From NCBI RefSeq assembly GCF_000244755.1, contig NZ_AHOO02000006.1, positions 124,001 through 188,000 of the forward strand: DNA of 64,000 bases, given 5' to 3'. The notes beneath the pieces were generated by a model, which had not been told where the DNA came from, made no database searches, and worked only from the letters and a program-made list of their open reading frames with translations. The DNA comes from Leptospira licerasiae serovar Varillal str. VAR 010. GTDB taxonomy: Bacteria > Spirochaetota > Leptospiria > Leptospirales > Leptospiraceae. The position numbers and the translations under genes were made by a program. This document shows, piece by piece, positions 1-10,053 of the stretch; position 1 is the first letter of the stretch; every line of letters begins with the position of its first letter.

Positions 1-701
1 CTACAGGCTTCCGTCCTGAATACCGTCTTGGAAGAAAGCATGATCGCTTCTAATAATTGAGAAAGATCTAAGGAAGAATTGATCAGTCCTGAAACACGGA
101 TCACTTCCGTAAGTAAGAAGTCGAAACGTTCCGATTGTCTTTTTGCTTGTGCTGCTTCTAATACCAACTGAGTGGTAGCAAGTAAGGAGAGAGTGACTAA
201 GGAAGCATCTCCGGATACATGAGATTCTTTTAATAATCTTCCTACTGTTTTACAAGTAGTACGAAGAAGTTCAAAATCAGTTTTAGAAAAACGATCCGCG
301 GTAGTTTTACCTTGCAAAACTAAAACTGCGTAACTCGCACGATTCGCTTTAAGACTCGCGTCAAGATCGTCCACTTTTAATCGAACCACTAAAAGTGGGT
401 AACTACTGGGCGATTTTGCCCAAGGAGGTGTTTTACCTCTTTCTAAAAGTAGATCTTTTCCGGATTGAGAGAATGCCCAATGCGCAGCTTCGATCAGTTC
501 TCTTTCATTACGCCCAGATATTTGTCTTATGTTTGCGGACTCTGTTGTGGAAAATATACCGCCTAAGTCAGCATGAGTGAGTGCGATTGCCTCTCTCAAA
601 AAACTGTCGAAGATGGAGGAGACCCCTAAACCTTCTTCTAAAAAGAAGGAACCGTCACTGCGACTTTTGAGTAGGGTCTCCTGTTTTTTTATCTGGGTCA
701 A
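1..701 (-). CDS. GAF-domain sensor/signalling protein, C-terminus beyond window
   Basis: The reverse strand is open from about 701 to the window edge, so only the N-terminal 233 residues are present. The first part (around residues 20-180) reads like a GAF domain. A helical linker follows, then what looks like the start of a second GAF (VIRVSGLINSSLDLSQLLEA). Such proteins usually carry an output domain (cyclase, GGDEF, phosphatase or kinase) that would lie outside the window, so the activity is unknown. The start is uncertain: I use TTG at 699-701, ten bases after the stop of the preceding coiled-coil gene, because no ATG occurs until near the edge. No good ribosome binding site is visible. 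It is probably co-transcribed with that upstream gene. Confidence 0.55.
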   Translation of the reverse strand, partial: MTQIKKQETLLKSRSDGSFFLEEGLGVSSIFDSFLREAIALTHADLGGIFSTTESANIRQISGRNERELIEAAHWAFSQSGKDLLLERGKTPPWAKSPSSYPLLVVRLKVDDLDASLKANRASYAVLVLQGKTTADRFSKTDFELLRTTCKTVGRLLKESHVSGDASLVTLSLLATTQLVLEAAQAKRQSERFDFLLTEVIRVSGLINSSLDLSQLLEAIMLSSKTVFRTEAC

Positions 702-710
702 GGTCGGAAA

Positions 711-1016
711 TTAGGATTGGAATTTAAGGGACTCTTCCCTTAGTTTTCTGTTGGCGAGTTCAAGTTCTTTGATCCGATTCATTGCGGAAATTAATTCATC
801 TCTGGATAAGTTAGTCACAACTGAAGTTGCATCAAAAGCTTCTTTAACATCCTTTAATTCTTGTCCGGAGTATTGGATGATCGTCTCATACATACGAATG
901 ATCTCATCCGCATTTTCCAATTCCTGTTCATTCAATCTCAAAACTTTCTCATAACCTTTGATGATATCGTTTTGGATTTTTATTTTTTTCTGTAGTTCCT
1001 CGACGGAATCGCTCAT
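711..1016 (-). CDS. small coiled-coil protein, unknown function
   Basis: A 101-residue, highly charged protein. Nearly all of it is predicted helix with heptad-like spacing of Leu, Ile and Val, so it is most likely a dimeric coiled coil. There is no signal peptide, membrane segment or Cys, so it is probably cytoplasmic. The ATG at 1014-1016 is close to the tRNA promoter on the other strand, so the two are divergently transcribed. The downstream gap to the GAF-protein gene is nine bases, which suggests an operon in which this protein might be a partner of the sensor. I do not recognise the family. Confidence 0.7.
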   Translation of the reverse strand: MSDSVEELQKKIKIQNDIIKGYEKVLRLNEQELENADEIIRMYETIIQYSGQELKDVKEAFDATSVVTNLSRDELISAMNRIKELELANRKLREESLKFQS

Positions 1017-1041
1017 CCGTTTGCTCCTAAAATAATATATA

Positions 1042-1069
1042 TTGACAGTGCACCCAAGGAGACCATATT
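1042..1069 (+). promoter_or_regulatory. sigma-70 promoter of tRNA-Ala
   Basis: A perfect -35 TTGACA (1042-1047) is followed after 16 bases by CATATT (1064-1069), a 4/6 match to the -10 consensus. The expected start, about seven bases downstream, falls just before the tRNA at 1079. Confidence 0.6.
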
Positions 1070-1078
1070 GGAATCAGA

Positions 1079-1151
<73 letters not shown>

Positions 1152-1206
1152 CACACCAACGCCGAACCTAATAGATAGTTTCCTTTCCGAATCACTGTCA
1201 AGACTA

Positions 1207-1893
1207 ATGCGAGAGAATCATTGGACTTTTACCAGCCGGGGAAATCCCAAAAAAGACGAGGTGCTTTGGCTTCGGGACCCCTTACATTCTTTTGATAGGT
1301 CCTTTAGCCCGGAACTTTCTTCCGATTATTATCTTACTGTAGCGGAAGGTCCTGAAAAATTCAGCGGATTTTCGAATACGGATATTCTGGATTTTTTAGA
1401 TAAAAGAAAGAAGAAACAAATTCTAATTGCGGAAGGATTTTCCGCGAGATTGATCTGGCCGCTTCTCACCCAAAGTAACGACAAAATACTTTCTGCATTT
1501 TTGATTTTCCCAAACCCTCTGCCTGTATCCGGATACTCCACATCTATTTTGGAAAAAACGGATTGGTTTTTAAGGAATTTGACCCAAATCCCTAAGTTCT
1601 TCTGGGACCCATTCGGCTTAGAAAAGTTATGGAACGGATTAGAAAAGGAAGATCTCTATTCCCAAAAGGCAAAATGTCCGGTGGGTATCCTACTTCCCAG
1701 AACTGTTGGTCCTTTAGCTACCCAAGCGGAAATATTACAAAATTTTTCCGTCGGAACTTCGGTCTTTAGATGGGAAGCTCAAAATCCAAGATTTTTAGAA
1801 CCGACCGGTTGGCTGCTGTCTAAAATCCTAGAACCATTCTTAAAATCTGGTGGGCAAAAACCGGTGAAAGATAGCTCTAGGACAAGGTTCTGA
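1207..1893 (+). CDS. conserved hypothetical protein upstream of def
   Basis: A 228-residue protein starting at ATG 1207. The frame is open further upstream, but that part translates the tRNA and is rejected. There is no signal peptide. A segment around residues 80-95 ([16 protein letters not shown]) resembles the strand-nucleophile-helix elbow of alpha/beta hydrolases, and the C-terminal half contains more short hydrophobic strands, so a degenerate hydrolase-like fold is possible. I cannot identify a catalytic triad. The stop is two bases before the peptide deformylase ATG, so the two are translationally linked. Confidence 0.6.
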   Translation: MRENHWTFTSRGNPKKDEVLWLRDPLHSFDRSFSPELSSDYYLTVAEGPEKFSGFSNTDILDFLDKRKKKQILIAEGFSARLIWPLLTQSNDKILSAFLIFPNPLPVSGYSTSILEKTDWFLRNLTQIPKFFWDPFGLEKLWNGLEKEDLYSQKAKCPVGILLPRTVGPLATQAEILQNFSVGTSVFRWEAQNPRFLEPTGWLLSKILEPFLKSGGQKPVKDSSRTRF

Positions 1894-1895
1894 AA

Positions 1896-2426
1896 ATGTC
1901 AGTGCGTAAAATTCTCAAAATCGGCGATCCACTTCTAAGAAAGACCAGCGAAACTGTTCATCCGGACGAATTGGGAACCAAAGAATTCAAAAAGTTGATC
2001 CGGGACATGTTTGATACAATGAGACATGCGGACGGCGTAGGCCTTGCCGCACCTCAGATCGGTATCATGAAGAAGATCGTAGTAGTCGGATCCGACCCGG
2101 AAGATGATAGTCCTTCACGAGTTCCGGAAAGAATTTTGATCAATCCTGAGATCAAACCGGTCACAGACTCACTAGACGGTAACTGGGAAGGTTGTCTTTC
2201 CGTTCCGGGTATGAGGGGTTATGTGGAAAGACCCAATAAGATCCAAATGAAATGGATGGATGAAAAAGGAAGCATCCACGATGAAATCATCGAAGGATAT
2301 TCCGCAATCGTATACCAACATGAATGCGATCACCTAAACGGAGTCTTATACGTAGATAGATTGAAGAGCACAAAAATGTTTGGCTTCAACGACTCCATGG
2401 AACTGACCGGTCCTATCCTGGACTAA
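1896..2426 (+). CDS. def: peptide deformylase
   Basis: Removes the N-formyl group from the initiator methionine of nascent proteins. All three family motifs are present: [10 protein letters not shown] at residues 47-56, EGCLS at 98-102 (Cys100 is a metal ligand) and QHECDH at 141-146 (two His metal ligands and the catalytic Glu). The length, 176 residues, is normal for bacterial PDF. The C-terminus is slightly extended, as I recall for Leptospira PDF. The gene starts two bases after the upstream hypothetical gene and is followed by the RND transporter after a 36-base gap. Confidence 0.97.
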   Translation: MSVRKILKIGDPLLRKTSETVHPDELGTKEFKKLIRDMFDTMRHADGVGLAAPQIGIMKKIVVVGSDPEDDSPSRVPERILINPEIKPVTDSLDGNWEGCLSVPGMRGYVERPNKIQMKWMDEKGSIHDEIIEGYSAIVYQHECDHLNGVLYVDRLKSTKMFGFNDSMELTGPILD

Positions 2427-2462
2427 AAGAACTTCTCCCTAAACACTTAAGCGGAAGCCCCT

Positions 2463-5400
2463 ATGAAAAGTATCATCGAATATTTCCTCTCGAAAAGTAT
2501 CTTCGTAAATCTACTCACAGTCCTAATCATCTTTGCAGGAAGTTTTCTTGCGGTTAAAATGAATAGAGAAGCGTTTCCAAATATCAATTTTGATATAGTC
2601 TCTATATCTACTCTATATCTGGGTGCTTCTCCGCAAGAGGTGGAAAAGTTAGTCACGAACCCTCTGGAAAAAGCGATCAAAGAAGTGGATGGGATCAAAG
2701 AATATAGATCCGCTTCTATCGAAGGTAGATCCGGGATCGTGATCACATTGGATCCTGATACAAAGGATACCCAAAAAGTGGTGGATGATATTAAATCCGC
2801 CATTGACCGCGTAGAGGATCTTCCGGAAGAAGTGGAAGATCCGATCGTAACCGAGATCACAACTGCAAGAACACCAGTGATCGAAGTCTCCATCACATTA
2901 AAAGAAGATGATGGATCTGTCGAGGCCGAGAAAAAATTACGTGCGCAGGCAAAGATCGTAGAACAAGCGCTTTTGGATATTTCGGGAGTAGCGAAGGTCT
3001 CGCGCAGAGGCTGGAGAGAGACCGAAATGCAAGTGGATATTCTTCCGAATAGCCTATTCGGTTTTTATCTCACCGGTCAAGATGTGATCGGCGCATTGAG
3101 AAACCGTAACGTAAACGTCCCGGGTGGAAATGTCACTGGCCTGGATAAAGAGATCATACTAAGGACGATCGGAGAATTCGATACCCCAGAAGAGATCTCC
3201 AAAGTACATGTTAGGGGGAACGAGATCGGAAATGCGATCCGTATCCAGGACATTGCTAGGGTAACGGAAGGTTTAAGAGAAGCGGAATATATAGAGAACG
3301 TAAACGGCACTAAGACCGTAGCTCTTACAGTCCTAAAAAGGCAAAGTGCGGATGCGATCAAAGTAGTAGATAATGTAAAATCAACCGTGGAAAAATTCCG
3401 CAAAGGTTCTCCCGAGTTCCAGTATGCATTCGTAAACGATCTTTCTAAATACATTCGGCGTAGATTAAATGTCCTAATTTCAAACGCTACATTCGGGATG
3501 ATCCTAGTTACCGGATCTTTATTCTTCTTCTTGGGATGGAGAGTGGCACTTATGACCGCTCTTGGTATTCCGGTCTCTTTCGGTGCCACATTCTTCATCA
3601 TGGATCAATTCGGTCTGACTTTGAATTTGATCTCAATGTTCGGACTAGTCCTGGTCGTAGGTATCCTTGTGGATGATGCGATCATCATTTGTGAAAACGT
3701 TTATCGATATATAGAGGAAGGACTTCCTCCATACGAGGCAACCTTAAAAGGAACCTTAGAAGTGGTTTCCCCAGTGACAGCAACAGTTACTACAACGATT
3801 GCTGCGTTTGCTCCACTCCTATTCATGCCGGGAATTTTCGGTAAATTCGTATTCAGCATTCCGCTTGTTGTGATTATCGCGCTCTGCGCTTCATTGGCGG
3901 AAGCATTCTTCATTCTTCCAAACCACTTGTATGATATCAATAAAGGTGGAGTAAAAGCGGGAGAGATCAAAGAAGAGTCAGGATGGTTTTCTAAATTTAG
4001 GAACACGAAATATGTTCCTGCTCTTAAATTCGCATTAAATAATCCTTGGAAGATGACTATTGGTCTAGTCTCGTTATTGATCGCAAGTTTTATCATCCAG
4101 ATCCTATTCTCCAAGTTTAAATTATTCCCCGGTTCCGTAGACCAGTTCTATGTAAAGGTCACCGCTAAAACCGGTGCTAGTTTGAATGAAACTTATCGTT
4201 ATTTAGAAGTGATCGAAAAAGAGATCGCTAAAGTACCTCAAGAAGATTTGGAGAATTATGCAACTCGAGTAGGGATCATCCAGGCAAATCCGAATGATCC
4301 TTTTACTAAAAGAGGAAAACATTACGGAATGGTAATGGCATATTTAACTGCAGAAGAGAACCGCAAAAAATGCCATAAAACCGACGATATCATCCAAAAA
4401 CTCAGAAGAAAAACTCTCTGGTTGCTTAACGAAACTTCCCGTAAAATTGAAGAGGAAAAGATCCAGAAAGAAGCCGCAGAAATCAAAAATCCTTGTGATG
4501 TGCCCGAACCTGTCGTTATCCCAGAAGAATTCGAATCTCTTAGAGGCAAACTAGTCTCATTAGAATACGAAAAAGTATCCGGAGGACCTCCTGTAGGAAA
4601 ACCGGTTGCGATCGAGATTAGAGGAGATAGTTACGACACTCTTCTCAAAATCGCCGCGGAATACAAAGGTATATTAGGAAAAGTGAAAGGAGTCACGGAT
4701 ATTGCTGACGACTTCAACGAAGGTAAGGACGAAGTACGTATTCGAGTCAGCGAATCTCTTGCTTCTACCGCCGGAGTCTCCGTATTCAAAGTCGCCCAAG
4801 CAATCAATACTGCATTCCAAGGAACTGTCGCCACCAAGATCAAAAGGACGGACGAAGAAGTAGAGGTAAAAGTAAGATTTCCTGAATCCTATAGAAAGTC
4901 GGTGGAAAGTTTAAATCATGTATATGTTTCCAACTCCATCGGAAAAATGATCCCGGTGTCCCGTTTAGTAACGATGCAAAGACTTCCAGGTGTTTCCAAT
5001 ATCAATCACTTGGATGGGAAACGTTTGGTGACGGTCACAGCAAACTTGGCCGGCGGAAAACAGGCTAATTCAAGCGAAGCAAATGCTTCCGCTAAAAAAT
5101 TAGCGGAACAAGAAAAGATCATAGATAAGTATCCCGGTTATATAGTTCGTTTCGGTGGCGAGAATAAGGATACGGAAGAGTCCATGGGCTCCTTGGGATT
5201 TCTGTTCTTGATGGCACTTCTTATCATGTACATCATCATCGCTTCCCAATTCGGATCTTTAATGCAGCCTCTTGTGATCGGAAGCGCTATCCCCTTCTCC
5301 TTTATTGGAGTAATCCTGGCATTCGTAAGCCATGGAGAATATTTCGGATTCTTGGCGATGCTTGGGATTGTAGGACTTGCAGGAGTTGTGGTAAACGACT

Positions 5401-5819
5401 CCATCGTGCTTGTTGATTTTGCAAACACATTAAGAAGAGAAAATCCGAACAAGAATATTAAGGAAATTTTAGTAGATACTGGAAATCTAAGATTAAGAGC
5501 GGTAACCTTAACTACTGTTACCACTGTGCTCGGACTTTTGCCGACTGCATACGGGATCGGCGGTTACGATCCGTTCTTAGTACCTATGGCACTCGCTTTT
5601 GGTTGGGGACTTGCGTTCGCAAGTATCATCACCTTGATCATGGTGCCCGTATTCTATCTTCACCTTTATAATTTTCAAACTTGGTTTTATGGGAGAATAG
5701 AAAGGATTTTCGGTAAAAAACAGGTCGTAAAACCTAGTACGGTCTATTTCCCAAGCCCTGAATTTTCGAGCGAGCCTGATAGGATTTTAACGAATAATAA
5801 AGGTAAAAAGAAGAAGTAA
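2463..5819 (+). CDS. RND-family efflux transporter, AcrB-like inner-membrane subunit
   Basis: A 1118-residue proton-driven exporter of the HAE/AcrB superfamily. It has the expected duplicated layout: a TM helix near the N-terminus (about 13-32), a periplasmic porter domain, a block of helices (about 340-480 and 530-550), a second periplasmic domain and a final helix block (about 905-1060). The proton-relay acidic pair is kept in [16 protein letters not shown], and the matching second-half motif is [19 protein letters not shown]. The C-terminal tail is lysine-rich. No periplasmic adaptor or outer-membrane channel gene is adjacent, so partners must be encoded elsewhere. Substrate cannot be told from sequence. 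Confidence 0.92.
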   Translation: MKSIIEYFLSKSIFVNLLTVLIIFAGSFLAVKMNREAFPNINFDIVSISTLYLGASPQEVEKLVTNPLEKAIKEVDGIKEYRSASIEGRSGIVITLDPDTKDTQKVVDDIKSAIDRVEDLPEEVEDPIVTEITTARTPVIEVSITLKEDDGSVEAEKKLRAQAKIVEQALLDISGVAKVSRRGWRETEMQVDILPNSLFGFYLTGQDVIGALRNRNVNVPGGNVTGLDKEIILRTIGEFDTPEEISKVHVRGNEIGNAIRIQDIARVTEGLREAEYIENVNGTKTVALTVLKRQSADAIKVVDNVKSTVEKFRKGSPEFQYAFVNDLSKYIRRRLNVLISNATFGMILVTGSLFFFLGWRVALMTALGIPVSFGATFFIMDQFGLTLNLISMFGLVLVVGILVDDAIIICENVYRYIEEGLPPYEATLKGTLEVVSPVTATVTTTIAAFAPLLFMPGIFGKFVFSIPLVVIIALCASLAEAFFILPNHLYDINKGGVKAGEIKEESGWFSKFRNTKYVPALKFALNNPWKMTIGLVSLLIASFIIQILFSKFKLFPGSVDQFYVKVTAKTGASLNETYRYLEVIEKEIAKVPQEDLENYATRVGIIQANPNDPFTKRGKHYGMVMAYLTAEENRKKCHKTDDIIQKLRRKTLWLLNETSRKIEEEKIQKEAAEIKNPCDVPEPVVIPEEFESLRGKLVSLEYEKVSGGPPVGKPVAIEIRGDSYDTLLKIAAEYKGILGKVKGVTDIADDFNEGKDEVRIRVSESLASTAGVSVFKVAQAINTAFQGTVATKIKRTDEEVEVKVRFPESYRKSVESLNHVYVSNSIGKMIPVSRLVTMQRLPGVSNINHLDGKRLVTVTANLAGGKQANSSEANASAKKLAEQEKIIDKYPGYIVRFGGENKDTEESMGSLGFLFLMALLIMYIIIASQFGSLMQPLVIGSAIPFSFIGVILAFVSHGEYFGFLAMLGIVGLAGVVVNDSIVLVDFANTLRRENPNKNIKEILVDTGNLRLRAVTLTTVTTVLGLLPTAYGIGGYDPFLVPMALAFGWGLAFASIITLIMVPVFYLHLYNFQTWFYGRIERIFGKKQVVKPSTVYFPSPEFSSEPDRILTNNKGKKKK

Positions 5820-5825
5820 GATCAA

Positions 5826-5859
5826 AACGAAAAGCGGGAAATCAATCCTGCTTTTCGTT
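5826..5859. terminator. hairpin between convergent genes
   Basis: An inverted repeat with about 13 paired positions (5826-5838 with 5847-5859, one G-T wobble, 8-base loop) lies just after the RND stop. It overlaps the last codons of the convergent NodB gene. No strong T-run follows on either side, so it is a stem-loop of terminator type rather than a textbook terminator. Confidence 0.5.
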
Positions 5860-7041
5860 CAATATTTCCGGAATGGTTACGAATTTATAACCCTTGTTTA
5901 GCATTGCCTGGATAAAATCAGGAAGAATATAAATCAGCTTTTCGGATTGTCTTGGAGAACCTAAGTGCATTAAAATAATTGCACCGTTCATTCCATTTTT
6001 ATCGGAAGCTTCCCAGCGATATAGAAAATCCAGCATCTCTTCTTTAGTTTTATAATGAGGATTTTGTACTAGTTTCGTTTTACCGGTCGCCGAATCTTTT
6101 TTAGTGATGTATTTTTTATAGACGAAGTCAGGTACATCCAAAGAACCCACCGTATTATTGCTCCAGAAAATATGGTTTTCATAACCTTGGGTGGCATATA
6201 CATCCAAGATGATCTGATCCACCGCACCGTAGGGCAATCTATAATACTTAGTAAGAGTAAGCCCGGTAATAGTTCTGAATTTATCCTCTACAGAAGTAAG
6301 CTCTTCTAAAAGAAGATTAAAATCCGGAATCTCATCCGCAACGTAGCTCAAAAGCGCTCTCTTTCTAAGAGAGGATTCCTTTAAACTTCTAGGTAGATTG
6401 AAATGGCTCCAAGTATGATTCCCGAAAACTACCCTTCCGTCCAAAGCGGCTAATTTTTTAAGATAGACCAAATTGGTTTTGGAAAATAAGGATCCGCCCT
6501 TTTTAGCAGGATTTTCGTTCGAAACGAATAAGGTCACCTTGATCGGAAACCTCATCATAAATTCGTAAAGTATTTGTAGATCTTCTCCTGTACCCAAATC
6601 AAAAGTAAGGGAGATTTCTTTGAAATTCGGATTTCCCCGGCTAATATTCTTACCAGTTCCGGGTTTAGGAATGATAGCTTGTAAGGAATTTAAGTTTTTA
6701 TTCACTTCTTCGCTTAGATCGCCGTCAGGAACGTCATCCAAGATGGAAGATTTAAAACGAAGGACTTCCTCTTCTCTTTGTTGTTCTTCCAACCTTAAAC
6801 TTGTGATATCTTCCGAAAGAACTGAGATAACTTCATTCTGTTTTTGGACTGTGTTTTGGAGAGAATCCAACCTTCTTGCCAAAGCAAAAACAGTGGTGAC
6901 GCTCAAGATCAGAAAAAAGAATACGGAGGAACCGATCCGGATCTGACGAAATTTTTTTTCCAGGACTTCGGATTCTACTTCGTTGTCCTGGATTTCCTTG
7001 ATCGTCTTGGAAAGTACTGTGGATTCTTCTTCGCTGAGCAT
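5842..7041 (-). CDS. membrane-anchored NodB-type polysaccharide deacetylase
   Basis: A 399-residue protein. A cytoplasmic N-terminus is followed by one TM helix (about 36-55), a periplasmic coiled coil (about 56-100) and a NodB homology domain (about 140-390). Visible motifs are TFDLG (146-150), HTWSH (209-213), RLPYG (268-272) and MHLG near the C-terminus. The canonical first motif is TFDDG; the second Asp, normally a metal ligand, is Leu149 here. The His pair, the catalytic-base Asp148 and the Arg-Pro-Tyr motif remain. It may still deacetylate a cell-wall or surface sugar, possibly with altered metal binding. It starts 13 bases after the tyrS stop, suggesting co-transcription. Confidence 0.85.
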   Translation of the reverse strand: MLSEEESTVLSKTIKEIQDNEVESEVLEKKFRQIRIGSSVFFFLILSVTTVFALARRLDSLQNTVQKQNEVISVLSEDITSLRLEEQQREEEVLRFKSSILDDVPDGDLSEEVNKNLNSLQAIIPKPGTGKNISRGNPNFKEISLTFDLGTGEDLQILYEFMMRFPIKVTLFVSNENPAKKGGSLFSKTNLVYLKKLAALDGRVVFGNHTWSHFNLPRSLKESSLRKRALLSYVADEIPDFNLLLEELTSVEDKFRTITGLTLTKYYRLPYGAVDQIILDVYATQGYENHIFWSNNTVGSLDVPDFVYKKYITKKDSATGKTKLVQNPHYKTKEEMLDFLYRWEASDKNGMNGAIILMHLGSPRQSEKLIYILPDFIQAMLNKGYKFVTIPEILNEKQD

Positions 7042-7054
7042 GTTCTGATTTCGG

Positions 7055-8272
7055 TCAACTGACCAGACGGATGAATTTTCCTTTTTTGCCTTGGCGAATC
7101 AAGTATTCTGCGTTTTTACTTACGGTAAATTTTTCGTCCGAAAGTTTCTCCTCGTCGACATAAATCCCCCCGGACTTGATGAGCCTTCTCGCTTCGGAGG
7201 TAGAAGGAACAAATCCTAGTTTGGCGAGAACCCAGATCAACTGCGGAGTTTCGGATTCCTGGAAAAATTCGGGACCTAATTTTGTTTCCGGAATATTTTC
7301 AGGAATAGCTCTTGCTTTCGGATTATGGACTTTATTCCATTCTTCGATCGCTTCCGAATTTGTATCCGGAGGAGAAAATTGGTCCATTATTAATTTTGCA
7401 AGCTCGGTTTTGACCTCTTTAGGATGAAGTTCTCCGGATTGGATCCCTTTTTTACGTTCTGTAACGGATTCCATAGGAAGATCCGTAAGCAATTCGAAAT
7501 AATTCCACATCAGTTCGTCCGAGATCGACATTAGTTTCCCGAACATGTCGATTGGCTCTTCCGTAATCCCTACGTAATTTCCGAGGGACTTGGACATCTT
7601 TTTGACCCCGTCCAGACCAACCAAAAGAGGAAGAGTGATCACACATTGCGCCTCTTTTCCGTATTCTCTCTGTAATTCTCTACCTACTAAAAGGTTGAAT
7701 TTTTGGTCTGTTCCACCCAATTCCACGTCAGCTTCCATTTCTACGGAGTCATAACCTTGGACTAGAGGATATAAAAATTCAATCAGGGAGATGGGTTGAC
7801 CACCCTTGTATCTTTTGCTGAAATCGTCCCTTTCTAAAATTTGGGCCACGCTGTATTTGGAGGTAAGAACCAGAACATCCTCGAAGTTCATCCCAGAACA
7901 CCAACGGGAATTATAAACGATCTTAGTCTTTTCCTTATCCAAAACCTTAAAAACTTGGCTTTGGTAGGTTTCTGAGTTTTTGAGAACTTCTTCTTTGGAG
8001 AGTCTTTTTCTGGTTTCGGATTTTCCTGTAGGATCTCCGATCATTGCAGTAAAATCCCCCAAAAGGAAATTCACCTCATGACCCAGGTCCTGGAAATGCC
8101 TTAATTTTCTAAGTAAAACGAAATGTCCCAGGTGAAGGTCCGGGGCTGTCGGATCGAAACCGGCTTTGATTTTTAAGGACTTTTTTTTGGTAAGTTTGGA
8201 GGTAAGTTCCTCCTCGCTGATCAGGTCGACCGTCCCGCGTCGTATCAATTCGATTTGTTTTTTAGGTTCCAT
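7055..8272 (-). CDS. tyrS: tyrosyl-tRNA synthetase
   Basis: Charges tRNA-Tyr. It is a class I synthetase with the HIGH-type motif HLGH at residues 47-50, the KMSKS loop (KKMSKSLGN) in the middle, and a C-terminal S4-like RNA-binding domain (from about 340: [20 protein letters not shown]). At 405 residues it matches the TyrZ-like branch of bacterial TyrRS. The ATG is at 8270-8272, back to back with glpD. The gap holds no obvious T-box or other leader. Confidence 0.97.
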   Translation of the reverse strand: MEPKKQIELIRRGTVDLISEEELTSKLTKKKSLKIKAGFDPTAPDLHLGHFVLLRKLRHFQDLGHEVNFLLGDFTAMIGDPTGKSETRKRLSKEEVLKNSETYQSQVFKVLDKEKTKIVYNSRWCSGMNFEDVLVLTSKYSVAQILERDDFSKRYKGGQPISLIEFLYPLVQGYDSVEMEADVELGGTDQKFNLLVGRELQREYGKEAQCVITLPLLVGLDGVKKMSKSLGNYVGITEEPIDMFGKLMSISDELMWNYFELLTDLPMESVTERKKGIQSGELHPKEVKTELAKLIMDQFSPPDTNSEAIEEWNKVHNPKARAIPENIPETKLGPEFFQESETPQLIWVLAKLGFVPSTSEARRLIKSGGIYVDEEKLSDEKFTVSKNAEYLIRQGKKGKFIRLVS

Positions 8273-8334
8273 TTGGCTCTTTTATTGCAATTTCACCCGG
8301 CGAAATCACCCTGTAAAGCAGGAAGACCTTGTAC

Positions 8335-9942
8335 ATGCAAAAACACGATCGCAAAAGCCGGTTTGAAAAATTAAAAGAAGAAGAATTCGACCTCTTGGTT
8401 TTAGGGGGAGGAGCCACTGGAGCCGGGGCTGCCCTGGACGCAAGCCTAAGAGGCCTTAAGGTTGCTCTTTTAGAAAAATCAGATTTTTCTTCCGGGACAT
8501 CTTCTCGTTCCACCAAGCTAATCCACGGTGGGGTACGTTACCTCGCTCAATTCCATTTCAAACTTATCCATGAGGCGCTCACAGAAAGGCAAAGACTTCT
8601 GGAAAACGCGCCTCACTTGGTCAAACCATTGCCATTCATTCTTCCCACATACAAACTTTACGAAAAACCGTATTACAGCATCGGAATGACTATGTACGAT
8701 ATCCTGGCTTGGAAAGGAAATCTTCCTTCACACAAAAGGGTTTCTAAGGAAGAAGTGGAAAAAGATTTTCCGGCTCTCCAATCCAAAGGTCTGACAGGCG
8801 GGATCTTATATTACGATTCTCAGTTCAACGACGCAAGACTGAATGTGAACCTGGCTCGAGCGGCATCCAAAGAAGGAGCTCTGGTACTGAGCCAAACGGA
8901 ACTTCTATCTTTCCAGAAGAAGGACGGCAAAATTGTAGGTGGAAAAGTAAAAGATCTTATCAGCGGAGAAACCTATAACGTAAAAGCAAAAGTTGTAGTG
9001 AACGCGACCGGACCTTGGGTGGATGATATTCGACTTAAAGATGATCCAAGAACATATCGTGTGCTTTCTCCTAGCCAAGGTATTCATTTGGTCTTCAAAA
9101 AAGAGACCATTCCTTGTAATACCGCTCTCATCATTCCTAAAACAAAGGATGGACGAGTGGTATTCATCATCCCTTGGGAAGACCATGTGATCTTAGGGAC
9201 CACCGACACTCCTATCCATGAAGTGACTCAAGATCCTCTTCCTTTGGAATCCGAAGTGGAGTTCCTACTACAAACCGGCTCCGATTATTTAGCCTCACCT
9301 TTACAAAGAAAAGAGATCATCTCTGTATTTTCCGGCATTCGCCCTCTCATTTCTCCGGAAGGGAACCAAGATACGAAAAGTATTTCAAGAGAAGAAGTCA
9401 TCTTAGTTTCTTCCTCCGGACTTATTACAATGGGAGGAGGAAAATGGTCCACGTATAGAAAGATGGCGGAGGACTTGATCGATCGAGTCTTGAAAGAAGG
9501 CGGACTGGAAGAGTATGGCTCCAGCAGGACAGCAAAATACTCTTTTCCTGGAAAAGTGGGATATTCGGAAGACTTATACAAAGAGATCCAAAAAATGTAT
9601 AAGGTCAGCGAGATATCAGCAAAACGTCTCCAAAACTTTTACGGTGGAGAAGTTTTCATCATCCTAGGTAAAAAGCCGACTAAACTTATTGCAGGTCTGG
9701 AATACTTCCAAGAAGAAGTGGAGTGGTTTGTTAAGGAAGAATTTGCACTCACAGTTACGGACGTTCTTGCGAGAAGGTTCCGTATCCAGTTCTTGGATCT
9801 GAAATTAGCGGCAAAACTTGCGGCACCAGTTTCACAAGTTTTGGCTAAATTACTCGGCTGGAAAGAAGCACAAAGAAAGGAAAAAGAAGCAGAAGCTTTG
9901 GGGTTAATAGAATCTCTGAGAGCTACTTACGACGGTAAGTAA
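8335..9942 (+). CDS. glpD: aerobic glycerol-3-phosphate dehydrogenase
   Basis: FAD enzyme oxidising sn-glycerol-3-phosphate to dihydroxyacetone phosphate and passing electrons to quinone at the inner membrane. The dinucleotide-binding motif LLVLGGGATGAGAALDA lies near the N-terminus, followed by the family signature SSGTSSRSTKLIHGGVRYL. The C-terminal cap domain is present (length about 535). I choose ATG 8335 over the in-frame TTG at 8329 because AGGAAG at 8320-8325 is nine bases upstream. It is divergent from tyrS. No glpK or glpF is adjacent. Confidence 0.95.
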   Translation: MQKHDRKSRFEKLKEEEFDLLVLGGGATGAGAALDASLRGLKVALLEKSDFSSGTSSRSTKLIHGGVRYLAQFHFKLIHEALTERQRLLENAPHLVKPLPFILPTYKLYEKPYYSIGMTMYDILAWKGNLPSHKRVSKEEVEKDFPALQSKGLTGGILYYDSQFNDARLNVNLARAASKEGALVLSQTELLSFQKKDGKIVGGKVKDLISGETYNVKAKVVVNATGPWVDDIRLKDDPRTYRVLSPSQGIHLVFKKETIPCNTALIIPKTKDGRVVFIIPWEDHVILGTTDTPIHEVTQDPLPLESEVEFLLQTGSDYLASPLQRKEIISVFSGIRPLISPEGNQDTKSISREEVILVSSSGLITMGGGKWSTYRKMAEDLIDRVLKEGGLEEYGSSRTAKYSFPGKVGYSEDLYKEIQKMYKVSEISAKRLQNFYGGEVFIILGKKPTKLIAGLEYFQEEVEWFVKEEFALTVTDVLARRFRIQFLDLKLAAKLAAPVSQVLAKLLGWKEAQRKEKEAEALGLIESLRATYDGK

Positions 9943-9944
9943 GC

Positions 9945-10047
9945 CGCAGAGTTCTAAGAGAGACGCAGAGGGTTTTTATTTTGGCTAACTTACTCCGCGA
10001 CTTTGCGGCTCTGCGTGCAAAAACCCTTAGCGTCTTCTTAAACTCTG
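9945..10047. repeat. dispersed GCAGAG/CTCTGCG repeat, copy A
   Basis: An intergenic GC-rich element between the convergent glpD and rpoD genes. It contains GACGCAGAGG on the left and the complementary CTCTGCGTGC on the right, so it is partly palindromic. Related copies lie at 15362-15515, 46371-46441 and 49826-49956. Confidence 0.65.
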
Positions 10048-10053
10048 TGCCTC

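Noticed and set aside
395..580. Small forward frame at the left edge
   Set aside because: It is antisense to the open GAF-protein gene, with no ribosome binding site.
9945..10047. Possible CRISPR unit in repeat copy A
   Set aside because: There are no regularly spaced direct repeats and no cas genes; the element is dispersed and palindromic.
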